Position numbers and translations under genes: made by a program
Source of the DNA: Verrucomicrobiota bacterium
Lineage (GTDB): Bacteria; Verrucomicrobiota; Verrucomicrobiia; Limisphaerales; J093
Reading direction: 5' to 3'
Assembly (NCBI GenBank): GCA_027493615.1
Contig: JAOSKK010000001.1
Location: 301,629 to 365,628 of the forward strand
Length of the DNA stretch: 64,000 nucleotides
Part shown: positions 20,653 through 30,209 of the stretch, piece by piece
How positions within the stretch are numbered: the stretch's first letter is position 1
How the letters are laid out: each line of letters starts with the position of its first letter
Notes under the pieces: generated by a model
What the model was told of the DNA's origin: nothing
Seen by the model: the letters and a program-made list of their open reading frames with translations, nothing else
The model's database searches: none

Positions 20653-21354
20653 ATGGCCACCTTGGGTGGGGACGCGTTTGAGTTCGCCGCCCTGGAGGGC
20701 GCGGTGAACTACCGGCGGGCGCTGGCGCGCGAGTTTGCGCCGCACCTGCGGGGACGCGTGCTCGAGGTGGGGGCAGGCGTGGGCCAGTTCACCGCGCTTC
20801 TGGAGCAACTGCCCGGCATCGAATCGCTCGTCGCGGTCGAGCCGGTCCCGGAGTTCTGCCAGGTCCTGCGTCGGTCGCGTCCGGGACCGGTGGTCGTGGA
20901 GGGCACGATCGAACAGGTGCAGCCGGGCACCGGCTGGGATGCGCTCGTCAGCGTCAACGTGCTCGAGCACATCGCGGACGATCAGCGCGAACTGCACGCC
21001 TACGCCCGGGCACTGGCCTTGCGGCATGGGGTGCTGTGTCTGTTCGTCCCGGCGAGTCCACGCCTTTACGCGCCGATCGACCGCGCGCTCGGACACCATC
21101 GTCGCTACGGGCGAAGCGAACTCCGCGGCAAGCTCGAGCGCGCCGGATTCGATGTGCTCCGTTTGGACCGCTTCAACAGCGTCGGCTATGTGCTCTGGTG
21201 GCTGAACTTCCGGGTGCTGCGGCAGCAGCATTTTGCGCCGCGGGCCGTGCGCTGGTTCGATCGCTGGATCTTTCCCTGGGTGCACTGGCTGGAATCACGG
21301 CTGGTCCGGCCGCCGTTCGGCCAGAGCCTGATCGCGGCCGCGCGCGCCAGCTAG
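20653..21354 (+). CDS. Class I SAM-dependent methyltransferase
   Basis: A 233-residue methyltransferase with SAM motif I VLEVGAGVGQFT at about residues 31-42, acidic post-I LVAVEPVPEFC, and motif LVSVNVLEHIADD around 100-112. The C-terminal part has HHRRYGRSELRGKLERAGF, seen in UbiE/type-11 proteins next to glycosyltransferases. The start is ATG 20653 preceded by GGAGGCTGAGG; an upstream in-frame ATG at 20455 lies inside the glycosyltransferase gene and is rejected. Together with that gene it probably modifies a lipid-linked sugar or surface polysaccharide (inference). Its TAG lies in the stem of the inverted repeat 21352-21429. Confidence 0.85.
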   Translation: MATLGGDAFEFAALEGAVNYRRALAREFAPHLRGRVLEVGAGVGQFTALLEQLPGIESLVAVEPVPEFCQVLRRSRPGPVVVEGTIEQVQPGTGWDALVSVNVLEHIADDQRELHAYARALALRHGVLCLFVPASPRLYAPIDRALGHHRRYGRSELRGKLERAGFDVLRLDRFNSVGYVLWWLNFRVLRQQHFAPRAVRWFDRWIFPWVHWLESRLVRPPFGQSLIAAARAS

Positions 21355-21429
21355 AATCCTCGAAACCCGACACTCCTCGTGGTCAGGTCAGGTTGCTGGA
21401 GCCCACCGCCACGGGTTTCGAGGATTCTA
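21352..21429. repeat. 17-base inverted repeat joining two convergent stop codons
   Basis: Arms 21352-21368 (TAGAATCCTCGAAACCC) and 21413-21429 are perfect reverse complements around a 44-base spacer. The outermost three bases are the TAG of the methyltransferase on the plus strand and, on the minus strand, a TAG that fits the repaired end of the membrane protein. It may act as a bidirectional terminator, although the loop is long and no T run follows. Confidence 0.8.
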
Positions 21430-22949
21430 CGGCGGAACCGCTGGGTTACGGCTGGCCGGCGTCGTGTCTGCTCGTGGCAGCCGGCCGCTCCACATCCCTC
21501 CCAGGGTGTGGTGCCATTCGAGCCCGGCGATGGGGGTCGGTTGCCGGCCTCCCCGCGGACGAAGAGGCGGTCTTCAGCCCGCATCTTCTCCACCCAAGGT
21601 TGGAAGGCGGCGGCGGCACCGAAGTTCCACAGGATCCGGTAGAGGATCCGGAAATCCTCGGCCGGCATCAGGGTCATCTCAAACCCCAGGATGTAGCGCC
21701 AATCGGCCGTCGGGTTCTTGAAGAATGTGTCGTAGAAGAACCCCGGGTCGGCCGCGTAGAAGATGCCCTCTCGCTCGGGCAACCAGCCGGCCAGGTCCGG
21801 ATCATCCGCGACCAGGAACTGTCGGGTGAGGCTCTTGGTCCAGCGGCTCTCGGTATCGCTGGTCACCGCTCCGTAGAGCGCCACCGCGAGGCAGGCGGTG
21901 ACCACCAACCGGCGCGGCGATCTGGCCGTCAGCCGCTCGTGCAAGAACCGGCTGACGTCGCCGGCCGCCAGGACCATCAGCGCTGGCAGGCCCCAGTCCT
22001 CCCAAAACCGCCGGGCGACAAACCCCAGCACCCAGCCGAGGCCCGCCAGCCAGAAGGCCGGGTCGGCGGTCAGCGCTCGTGCCTCGATCCCGGTCAGGCG
22101 GCGCAGCACGAGCATGGCCCCCAGTACGAAGAAGATGAGCAGGCCCCCCGAGGCCGGCTGGAGTTCCGACACGAGCGTCCGCGACGTCGAGTGCAGCTCG
22201 GTCGCGCGCCAGGCGGTCTGGACCGCCTCGGCCAGGTAGTCCCAAGGATGGCCGGTCAACACCGCTCCGACGAGGGTGCCGACGACCCAGCTTGCCGCCA
22301 GCGCACGGGTCCACGCATATTGTCGGGCCAACCCAAACGCGACCACCGGCAGCACCCACAGGTACCAGACGCCATGGAGAAACACTGCCGCGGCGATGAG
22401 GCCGCTGAGCGCCGCGATCATCGGCCACCGCGGCGGCGCGAAGTCACGCCGATGCCCCAGGCAGAGGAGCATCAGGAGCACCGCCGAGGACACCAGCAAC
22501 GGGCGGCCGATCAACAGCCGCGTGGTCAACGGTGGCCAGGCGACCGCGAACAAGAGCAGCACACCCAGCCACGCTTCAGGCCGCCTCAGCCCGATCAGCG
22601 GAACGCACCCGAACAACACGAAGAGACCGAGCACCGAGAGATCCACCAGCCGTTCGGCGTCGGCCTGCGTGCCCAGGTGAACCCACCGCAGCAGCAGTTC
22701 CCAACCGAAGTTGTGGTCCACGCTGTAAGGCTGGCCCAGGACCAGGATCTCCGACCATGGCTTGCCACTGACGGCCTTCGCCGCGTGCCGCAACGCGTCG
22801 TCCAGTGGCAGGTACCCATACATGATGATCCGGGCCGGCACCGCGATGAGCACCAACACACAGGCCCAGAGCACGACTCGCGACACCACGCTCGGATCCG
22901 TTCCCGGGGTGCTGGTGGGACCGTTGGGGGTGGTGGTGCCGGGTTCCAT
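21427..22949 (-). CDS. Polytopic membrane protein, possibly a lipid-linked-sugar glycosyltransferase
   Basis: About 507 residues with ten or more membrane segments, for example VVLWACVLVLIAVPARIIMYG, LVDLSVLGLFVLFGCVPLIG, LLVSSAVLLMLLCLG and GGLLIFFVLGAMLVLRRL (quoted in part). After the first segment a loop carries LPLDDALRHAAKA with a DD pair, and YSVDHNFGWE follows; acidic first loops occur in GT-C enzymes, so transfer from a polyprenyl donor is conceivable given the GT2 gene opposite. The soluble tail has EDLFVRGEAGN-like residues. The frame breaks near 21510; the alternative frame ends EWHHTLGGMWSG...NPAVPP at the TAG at 21427-21429. Function not established. Confidence 0.7.
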
Positions 22950-23042
22950 ACAGACGCAAGCCCGCTCAGCGTGCGGTCGTGATGGAGGCGGATCAAGGTG
23001 AAACGGGCCGCGTGAAAGGAGGAGGGAGGATCTGCGACCGGA

Positions 23043-24692
23043 TCACTCTTCCCGCCACAGCGACTCCATCATATCGCAGAGTTCCGGCTCGGCTGTACGC
23101 AGCTCGGCGCGGTTGAACGGGTGGAAATCGTTGCTCCCGAAGTACGCCTCGGTCATCTCGGCGAAGAACTCCTTCGGGTCGGTCAGGCCGTAGTGTCGGG
23201 TGCGGGTGCCGTCGTGCAGCAGCGCCTGATCGCCATGCCCACTCCGGCGGAAGGCCTCGTACGCCTCGAGGATGCGGGGCTCGTCGAAGCCCAGCACCTG
23301 ATCATGGTAGGCGTGGGCCAGCTCGTGCAGCACCACCCACGGCTGCTCACGGATGTTGCGCGGTGTCGGGAGGTCGGCGGCGACCGGGATGTGCACGCAC
23401 CGGGCGAGGTTCGTGTCGTAACCGTGATCGGCCAACCAACCGGCGCTGGGATGGTACTGCATCGAGGTCAGGTCGCCGTGGCTCAGGTCGAGCACGAGCA
23501 CCACGCGTTGCAGCCGTGCGAGCGGCCCCTTCGGCACCACCGTCCGGAGGTCGAACAGCCGGGCTTCGAGAAAGCGCAGCGCCCGGCGGCCCGTCTCCTC
23601 GTGCGGCGGTGCCAACAACCGGTCGTCCACTCGCACCGTCCAACCCTCGACCGCGCGGGTGACATGGCCGGTGGGCTTCGCGGCTTTCGACGGGAGCGCA
23701 GTCTGGCCGCCCTCCAGCAACGCCACCATGGCCCGACCCAGCGCTACGCCCACCCGCAGGCCCGTCTCGGCGTTCCCGAACTCGTGGTGGCCGTGGCCGG
23801 GATTGGGCGAATCCTCGGGCCGACGCACGAACTCGTGCGTCGAAACGAAGGCCACGGTGTTCGCGAACTCCGGTCGCTGTGCGGCGGCGGCCTGGGCACG
23901 CCGCAGTGCCGCCCATTCGCCCGGCGCCTCGACCCAGGGACCGGTGAGTTCGCCGATGACGACCGGCAGCCGCGGCACGCCGAGTTCCCGCCGCACGTCG
24001 CGGATCAGGTTCACCAGGTTGGTCTCGTACTCCGGCACGGCCGTGGTGGGCTCGCATCCGTCATTCCAGCCTTGATACCAGACGAACCCCGCCAGCTCGA
24101 CGCGGCCCGGATGATCCGGGAACTCCGTCGCCGCGGCCGCCAGCCCGGCCCGGATCTCCGCGAGCATTCGGGTGTAGTAAGGCCCCACCGTGCCGCCGGA
24201 GCTGGGCGGGCGGAAGTCGCGATAGAGGCTCTTTCCGCCCCAAGCTGTCTTGACCAGCACCACCGGACCGGCGCAGTGATCCCCCACGACGTGTCCCAAC
24301 CCGAGTTCGGGCCCGAAGTGATGCCGCCCGCCGTACGGTGAGAATCCCAGGCTCAACGCCCCGGTCTTCAGCGGGCCGTCCTCCAGTTGGTAGCGGACCC
24401 GGACGTCGTCGCGGACCGCCCATGCGTCGCCGGGCCCGCGCAGGAACCCGAACTCCTGACGGAAAGCCGGGTCTTGCCAAAGCCACCGCAACGTTCCCCG
24501 ACCCTCGTTGTAGTCCGGCCCGTCGAGGTCGGCGACGGACTGCCCCTGCACGTTCGACTGCCCGGCGAGCACGAACACCCGGATGGGTTCCGCCGCTGCG
24601 TCCGTCGGGCCAACGGTTGGTTCGGCCGCAGGTGAAGCCGCGACCGGGCGGCTCAGGACCAAGCCGCTGAGGAAGACCAGGAGCATTCGCAT
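23043..24692 (-). CDS. Secreted SASA/SGNH esterase fused to an HExxH metallopeptidase-like domain
   Basis: About 549 residues with a signal peptide (MRMLLVFLSGLVLSRPVAA). The N-terminal two thirds are a sialate-O-acetylesterase-like (SASA, CE6-type) SGNH domain: block I is FVLAGQSNVQGQS, then TAWGGKSLYRDFRP, GFVWYQGWNDGCEP and a closing GHGHHEFGNAETGLRVG with the catalytic His region. The C-terminal part carries VVLHELAHAYHDQVLG, a zinc-peptidase HExxH, with a downstream DPKEFFAEMTEAYFG that could supply the third ligand (Glu). Both domains are in one uninterrupted frame. It probably deacetylates plant or host polysaccharide; the peptidase half resembles a small uncharacterised verrucomicrobial family. 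The start is set at MRM because the leader begins there. Confidence 0.8.
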   Translation of the reverse strand: MRMLLVFLSGLVLSRPVAASPAAEPTVGPTDAAAEPIRVFVLAGQSNVQGQSVADLDGPDYNEGRGTLRWLWQDPAFRQEFGFLRGPGDAWAVRDDVRVRYQLEDGPLKTGALSLGFSPYGGRHHFGPELGLGHVVGDHCAGPVVLVKTAWGGKSLYRDFRPPSSGGTVGPYYTRMLAEIRAGLAAAATEFPDHPGRVELAGFVWYQGWNDGCEPTTAVPEYETNLVNLIRDVRRELGVPRLPVVIGELTGPWVEAPGEWAALRRAQAAAAQRPEFANTVAFVSTHEFVRRPEDSPNPGHGHHEFGNAETGLRVGVALGRAMVALLEGGQTALPSKAAKPTGHVTRAVEGWTVRVDDRLLAPPHEETGRRALRFLEARLFDLRTVVPKGPLARLQRVVLVLDLSHGDLTSMQYHPSAGWLADHGYDTNLARCVHIPVAADLPTPRNIREQPWVVLHELAHAYHDQVLGFDEPRILEAYEAFRRSGHGDQALLHDGTRTRHYGLTDPKEFFAEMTEAYFGSNDFHPFNRAELRTAEPELCDMMESLWREE

Positions 24693-25045
24693 GGCCTGAG
24701 CATGCACGGTCCGCAGCGCCGTGGCGACCTCCCGGTTGGACACCGGCGGTGGGCGGGTCATCTCGCGATTTTACACGTCGAGTTCCCGCGGCCTTCCGCT
24801 ACAACTTGGGCCAAGATGAGGAAGGCCACAGTGTGCCGTTGGCCCTCGCCTGTGAAGGCCGAACCGACCTCCTGCGGTCTTCCGAGGTCCCAGGGATCGC
24901 CAGCCCTTGTACGGCGCGGGGGTCGTGGGGCGTGGACTGCGGGTGTTGCCCCGGGCTAAGATGGTACAGGCCGGGGCCTGGCCAGGGGAAGGCGGAAAGG
25001 CTTGGCTCGCTTTGCGTGGCGCGAGGTTGCATTCTGGGGGCAGCG
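24693..25045. other. Divergent intergenic region, nothing recognised
   Basis: 353 bases between the minus-strand esterase-peptidase gene and the plus-strand TrlF-like gene. It must hold promoters for both. I see no hairpin with a T run, no RNA gene and no convincing small gene; the frames open across it are unlike known proteins. Confidence 0.5.
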
Positions 25046-27683
25046 ATGAACACGGACACGGCGAACCTCTTCCGGAACGGCAGTCGCTGGGTGCGCGCCG
25101 ATTTCCACCTGCATACGGTGGCCGACCGGGAGTTCGAGAAACCGCCTGCGGACGTTTTGTTTGCCCAAGCCTTCGTCGAGGCGCTGGCGACGGCCGAGGT
25201 CGGCCTTGGGGTGGTGACGAACCACAACAAATTTGACCAGGAGGAGTTTAAGGCGCTGCGCAAGGCTGCCTTGCAGAAGGGGATTCTGCTCCTCCCGGGG
25301 GTCGAACTGAGCGTGCAGGGGGGGCCACGGGGGTGCATATGCTCGTGGTGTTCGACGACCAGAGTTGGGTGTTCAACCGGGAGAACGAGCCCTGGATCAA
25401 CAAGTTCCTGGACAAAGCATTTGACCAGATCCCGAACCGCGAGAGCGAGAACACGACCTGCCAGTGGACGGTGCGACAGACGCTGGATGAACTGGACAAT
25501 TGTCGGCAGCATGGCCGCGATGCGTTCGTCGTTGCCGCTCACGTGGACCGGGACAAAGGCATCCTGAAGGAGTTGGGAGCGGGCATTCACGGCCAGTACG
25601 GCGAGTTGTTCCGCCAGTTTGTGCTCGGCTTTCAACGCGTCGAAGAGGGGGGTGGCTGGCGCCATCTCGGGCAGTGGTTGGGAGACGACTGGCGGCCAGC
25701 GCGTGTCGAAGGCTCGGACGGCAAGGCCCTGTCGCAAGTCGGCCGCGCTCACGAGGAAGGGGGCGTCGAGAAGCGTTGCTGGCTGAAGCTGGGCGACTTG
25801 AGCTTCCAGGCGGTGCGCCTGGCGCTGATGATGAAGGACCACCGCATAGCTGCGTCACCACCGGGACCGGGAGGTGCGCGCATCGAGTGGGTGTCCTTCT
25901 TGGGCGGCCTGCTGGACCGGCAGACGCTGCAGTTCAACGGCGACCTGAACAACCTGATCGGGATCCGCGGTAGCGGGAAGTCATCCATCCTCGAGTGCAT
26001 CCGCTACGCTATGGACCACCGGCTCCGGGGCGAGACGGAGGACGCGGACTACAAGGAGGGATTGGTTGCGCGCACGCTGGGTAGTGGCGGTAGCATTACG
26101 GTGGGAGTGGTGACGGCGGAAGGCCACAGGTACTCGATCCATCGGATCTTCGGGGACAGCCCGAAGGTGTACCGTGACAAGGAGTTGATCCCTGGCCTGC
26201 GCCCGGAGGGGTGTTGAAATCGCGGTATTTCGGGCAGAAGGACCTGGCCCAGTTCAGCGAGCAACGGTTTGCGCGGGAACTGGTCGAGCGGTTCACCAGC
26301 AGCGGTCGGCCGGCCTCCGACCGGGCGGAGGCGCTAAGCCACCGGATCGAGGAGAAGCTCGTACGCCTCGCGCAGGACGCGAAACGACTCGCCGGGCTGG
26401 ATGACGTGGTCGCCAGGATCGCCGAGATCAGGGAACTCCTGAGGAAGTTCGACGACGGGATCCGGGAGAAGCTCGCGGCACAAGTGGCTTTGGAGAAGGA
26501 GGTTGTCCATGCGCACGACCTGATGACGCACCAACGGGATGCCGTGGCCGCGTTGCGCCGATGGCTCGATGACTATGAATCGGCAGCCGAACGGCTGGCC
26601 AAGCTCCCCGCGGCTTGTGAGGAGCCGAAGGCTCGAGCCGTGCGCATGGCCTTCGACCAATTCCGGGCCGGCTACGCGCGGGTGCGTGAGGCCCTGCAGT
26701 TTCTCGAAGCCAGCCTGGCGGCTTCAGACACTGCCCGCGAGACGTTGCAGGCCTTCCAGGAGGCCAGCAAGGAGGCGTTTGCCGAGGTGCGCCGAGGCTT
26801 ACAACTGCCCGGCAACCTGACTGCCGATACGTTCGTCCAGTTGACCAAGGATAGGAATCTCCTCGAGGCCAAGCGGTCCGAGTTGGAGCTGCTACGGCAA
26901 AAGGAGACGGAAGTCCGTCGCTCACTGGAGGGGGACCTGGCGGCCCTGCAACAGGAGTGGCAGGCCGGCTACCAGAGCATGGAAGCCGAGGTGCAACGGC
27001 TCAACGAGGACTCGCCGGGGCTCTCCATCCGGCTACAGTTCAAGGGAGACAAAGGTGCCTTCGTTGATCATCTCGCCGGTCTCGCGAGCGGCTTGCAGCG
27101 AAAGACTCTGCAGAAGGTTGCCCACGCATTTGCGGATGGCGTCGAGCTCTATCGTGCCCTGTCGGGTGATGGTTCCAAATTGCAGGATGAATGCGGGTTA
27201 AAGGCGGAGCAGTTAACCAAGGTCCAGGAGAGCCTGGATGGACGCTGGAAAGAGCTTCTGACTTGGCGGGTGCCTGACACCGTCATCATCGAGTACCAGG
27301 GCAAACCGTTGCACGAGCACTCCCTTGGGCAACGGGCCACCGCGCTCATGCTGTTTCTGCTGACCCGGAGGGAGTTCGATGTGCTGATTGTGGATCAACC
27401 CGAGGACGATCTCGACAACCAGACCCTGTTCACCGAAGTGATTCGCCGGCTGTTGAACTTGAAGGGCCATCGCCAACTGCTCTTTGCCACCCACAGCCCC
27501 AACATCCCCGTGTTGGGCGACGCGGAGCAGGTGGTGCGGTGTCAATACGCCCCTGACCGGATCGCCCTGCTCAGCGGCTCGATCGACTGCCCACAGATCC
27601 AGCGTGAGATCGTCGCCGTCATGGAAGGCGGTGAGGAGGCGCTGCGGCGACGCAATCAGATCTACTCGGTATGGACGCGCTAG
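25046..27683 (+). CDS. TrlF-family protein: PHP phosphoesterase domain fused to SMC/ABC-type ATPase
   Basis: About 880 residues. The N-terminal PHP-like metal-dependent phosphoesterase shows ADFHLHTVADREFE (HxH), VVTNHNKFDQEEF and LPGVELSVQGG. The ATPase half has a Walker A loop in LIGIRGSGKSSILECIRYAMD, a long coiled-coil insertion (about 26330-27050), then HSLGQRATALMLFLLT as the signature region and a Walker B with VLIVDQPEDDLDNQTL, and the switch His in LLFATHSPNIPV. This arrangement matches TrlF-like AAA/ABC ATPases, seen with mobile or defence loci. Two frame breaks: near 25317 and near 26213, both repaired by adding one G to a G run. Its last codons overlap the next gene by 13 bases. 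Confidence 0.85.
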
Positions 27684-28863
27684 AACTCCTCGAACTCGTA
27701 AGCTTGGGCGAGACTTCCACCGTCCAGTTCAAGCGGACGGTGGATACGCCGGACCAGTTGGCGGCGGAATTGTGCGCGTTCGCGAACACATCCGGCGGCC
27801 GACTGCTCATCGGCGTTGAGAACGACGGCACGATTGGCGGCCTGGACCCTCAGACCTTGCGAAAAGTCAGTTCGCTGGTGGCCGATGTGGCCTCCAACAG
27901 CATCCGCGAGCCGCTGTATCCACTGGCTGAGGTCGTCAGGGTCGAAGGCAAGAACGTACTCGTGGTTAGGGTCACCGAGAGTGAGAGCAAGCCGCACTTC
28001 GATCGACAGGGGGCGATCTGGGTCAAGAACATGAGCGACAAGCGGCGGGTCACCTCACGCGAGGAGTTGCGCCGGTTGTTTCAGGATTCCCACTTTCTTT
28101 ACGGGGACGAGCAACCCGTCAACCGGACCAGCCTGGCGGACCTTGATCGCCCGCTGCTGGAGGAGTTCCTGAGGAAGGAGTACGCCCGGTCGCTGCCGGA
28201 GGGTGAAGAACTGGCAACCCTGCTGAACAATCTGAACGTTGCGCGCGGGGGAACCTGACGCTGGCCGGGCTCCTGTTCTTCGGCCGTGCGCCCCAGCAGT
28301 TCCGTCCTGAACTGGTGCTGAAAGCCGTCGCGTTCAGAGGCAACAGCGTCACCGACTCCCACTACCTGGACAGCGAAGACTTCGCGGGCACGCTTCCCGG
28401 GCAATTCGCCCAGGTGCTCAGTTTCTTGCAGCGCAATCTCCGGAAGATCCAGAACGGAAAGTCGTTCAACACGGAGGGCGATTGGGAAGTACCCCGGGAG
28501 GTCTTCGAGGAGCTGGTGGTCAACCTGCTCGTGCATCGCAACTACTTCATCACCGCTTCCTCCAAGGTCTTCGTCTTTGCCAACCGCATCGAACTCCATT
28601 CCCCCGGGACTCTTCCGAACGCCCTGACGGTCGAGCAGATCAAGTTGGGGAGTTCGATCTCGCGGAATCCAGTCCTCGTGAACCTTGCCTCCAAGCTTCT
28701 ACCGTATCGCGGCATCGGCTCCGGGGTGAGGAGAGCCCTGGAATTCCATCCAGGTATCGAGTTCGTCAACGACCTCGAAACCAACTCGTTTCGAGCGGTG
28801 ATTGCGCGGCCACCGGAGGCTTCGACCCCGCCACCCTCAAGCTCCCGCCTGACCGACACTTGA
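27671..28863 (+). CDS. Schlafen/AlbA_2 domain protein with RecG-like HATPase_c_4 domain
   Basis: About 397 residues, starting inside the end of the TrlF-like gene, so translation is probably coupled. The N-terminal AlbA_2 (divergent AAA-4/Schlafen) domain shows LGETSTVQFKRTVDTP, LCAFANTSGGRLLIGVENDG (20 residues) and IGGLDPQTL. The C-terminal half has VFEELVVNLLVHRNYFITA, RIELHSPGTLPNALTVEQI and YRGIGSGVRRALE, the ATP-binding HATPase_c_4 seen in RecG-related regulators. The frame breaks at 28245-28258: adding one G to the five-base G run turns GGT-stop into GGNLTLAGLLFFG. Such proteins are annotated as DNA-binding regulators or helicase-like proteins; some Schlafen relatives cleave RNA. A role with its PHP-ATPase partner is inferred. 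Confidence 0.85.
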
Positions 28864-29088
28864 CCCAGAGTTGCCCTCGAACGGGACGGAACATTAGCCT
28901 GAAACCATGGCTACGCGACTTGGTCGAGCGTCCGTTCTGCCCGCAAGAAGCCGCCGCGGAGTTGGTCCGCGGCGGAGTGCTGCTCAAAGGGTGGCCCACT
29001 GTCGACCGATGCTACGTGGACAAGATCCTACCCCGTCCCCTGCGGGCATTGAGCCTGGTGACGCGGCTTCACGATCAGACCACCTCGA

Positions 29089-30165
29089 TCACCGCCAGGA
29101 GGTTGATGCCATATAACCCAGGCGATCCTGGAGGTGCTCGAACTGGGTGCGCGTCACGGGTTGCGCAAACCCATCCTCGAACCAGCCATCACCGACGGGC
29201 ATCGCGGCTTGCCGCAGCGAATCCGGACTGAGGGTTGCGCTCAGCCAATGGTCAATCGAGTAAGGTTGGCCTTCCCGCTCCGAGTAACTGTGCGCGAGGC
29301 TGAAGCTGCTGTAGTGATGCAGGCGCATCCTCACCGCCGCACTCCGGACCGTCCACACCCTTGCCGCGGGCCGCCTTGCCGTCGAAACCTTGGTCCGACC
29401 AGAACAGTTCACCGTCCACCGGTACAAACGCGCTCTCCCGGGTCATGGAATAGAATTCCGGGTTCCCCGGCCCGCCGAAGTGCGGTGGTTCGGGCCAGGT
29501 GCCACCGTCCGACGGGCCCGCCAGAAACCCGTCGTTGTGAAAACCGATCCGGGCCGCGCTGTGCCATTCGCCCCAGGCCCCGATGAAGCCCGTCTGCAGG
29601 ACGTAGATCACGTCCACGTGGCGGCGCGAGAGCGGCTCGAGTTGCTCCATGTGGCGCAGGATCCAGTCCACCGTCGGGCCTTCCTTCAAACCCATGTCGC
29701 GCTCGTAGGCGAAGCGCAGCACCGCCTTCAGACCGCGATGCCGCAAGTTGTCGAGGCTCGCCTGCAGGAGCGCCAGCTTCTCGTCCGAGATCGCCCGGTC
29801 GGCGAATTCCGTGAGGTAGCAGTAGGCTTGTACCAGCGTCAGCCCGAAGGGCACGAAGCGGCCGGCATCGAGCATCCACCAGTCCTCGTGGTAAAGCGGC
29901 GCCACCTTGCCGCTCAGGTGATGGGCCGGGCCGAAAGTCTTCCTCGGCGGTTCCGCAATCACGGTCTCGATCCGCCAGCCCCGCTCCGGATTGCGCAGCC
30001 CGAGTCGCCCGCCGGGTCCGTGGGGCGAAGGCCGCGGTAGCTGATCAGGCGGGTCGGCGGCGTGTCCCCGCCCACGGCAGTCCAACCCCAGCCAGTTGTG
30101 CCCAACGTGAGCGATCCACCGATCCCGGTTACCGCTTCGAGGAACTTGCGTCGTGTGGTCTTCAT
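29089..30165 (-). CDS. Tat-exported DUF4874/DUF4832 protein
   Basis: About 360-370 residues beginning with a twin-arginine leader (MKTTRRKFLEAVTGIGG, start ATG 30165). After a break near 30020 it reads GLRNPERGWRIETV, DAGRFVPFGLTLVQAYCYL and the barrel-like VLRFAYERDMGLKEGP and VLQTGFIGAWGEWHS, which is the DUF4874 part. After a second break near 29370 the DUF4832 tail has RMRLHHYSSFSLAHSYSE and SIDHWLSATLS. The written frame ends at 29089; a further shift near 29105 would give LGYGINLLAVIEVV and a TGA at 29075. The family is found in exported polysaccharide-related proteins with no known activity. It follows the next gene by 44 bases, so the two likely form an operon. Confidence 0.75.
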
Positions 30166-30209
30166 CGTCAGGTGCTGGCAGCGATCCGCCATCCTCGCCG
30201 GGGCACGCG

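Noticed and set aside
28245..28258. Programmed frameshifting in the AlbA_2 gene or helicase
   Set aside because: No slippery heptamer with downstream structure is evident, and the same kind of break occurs across unrelated genes.
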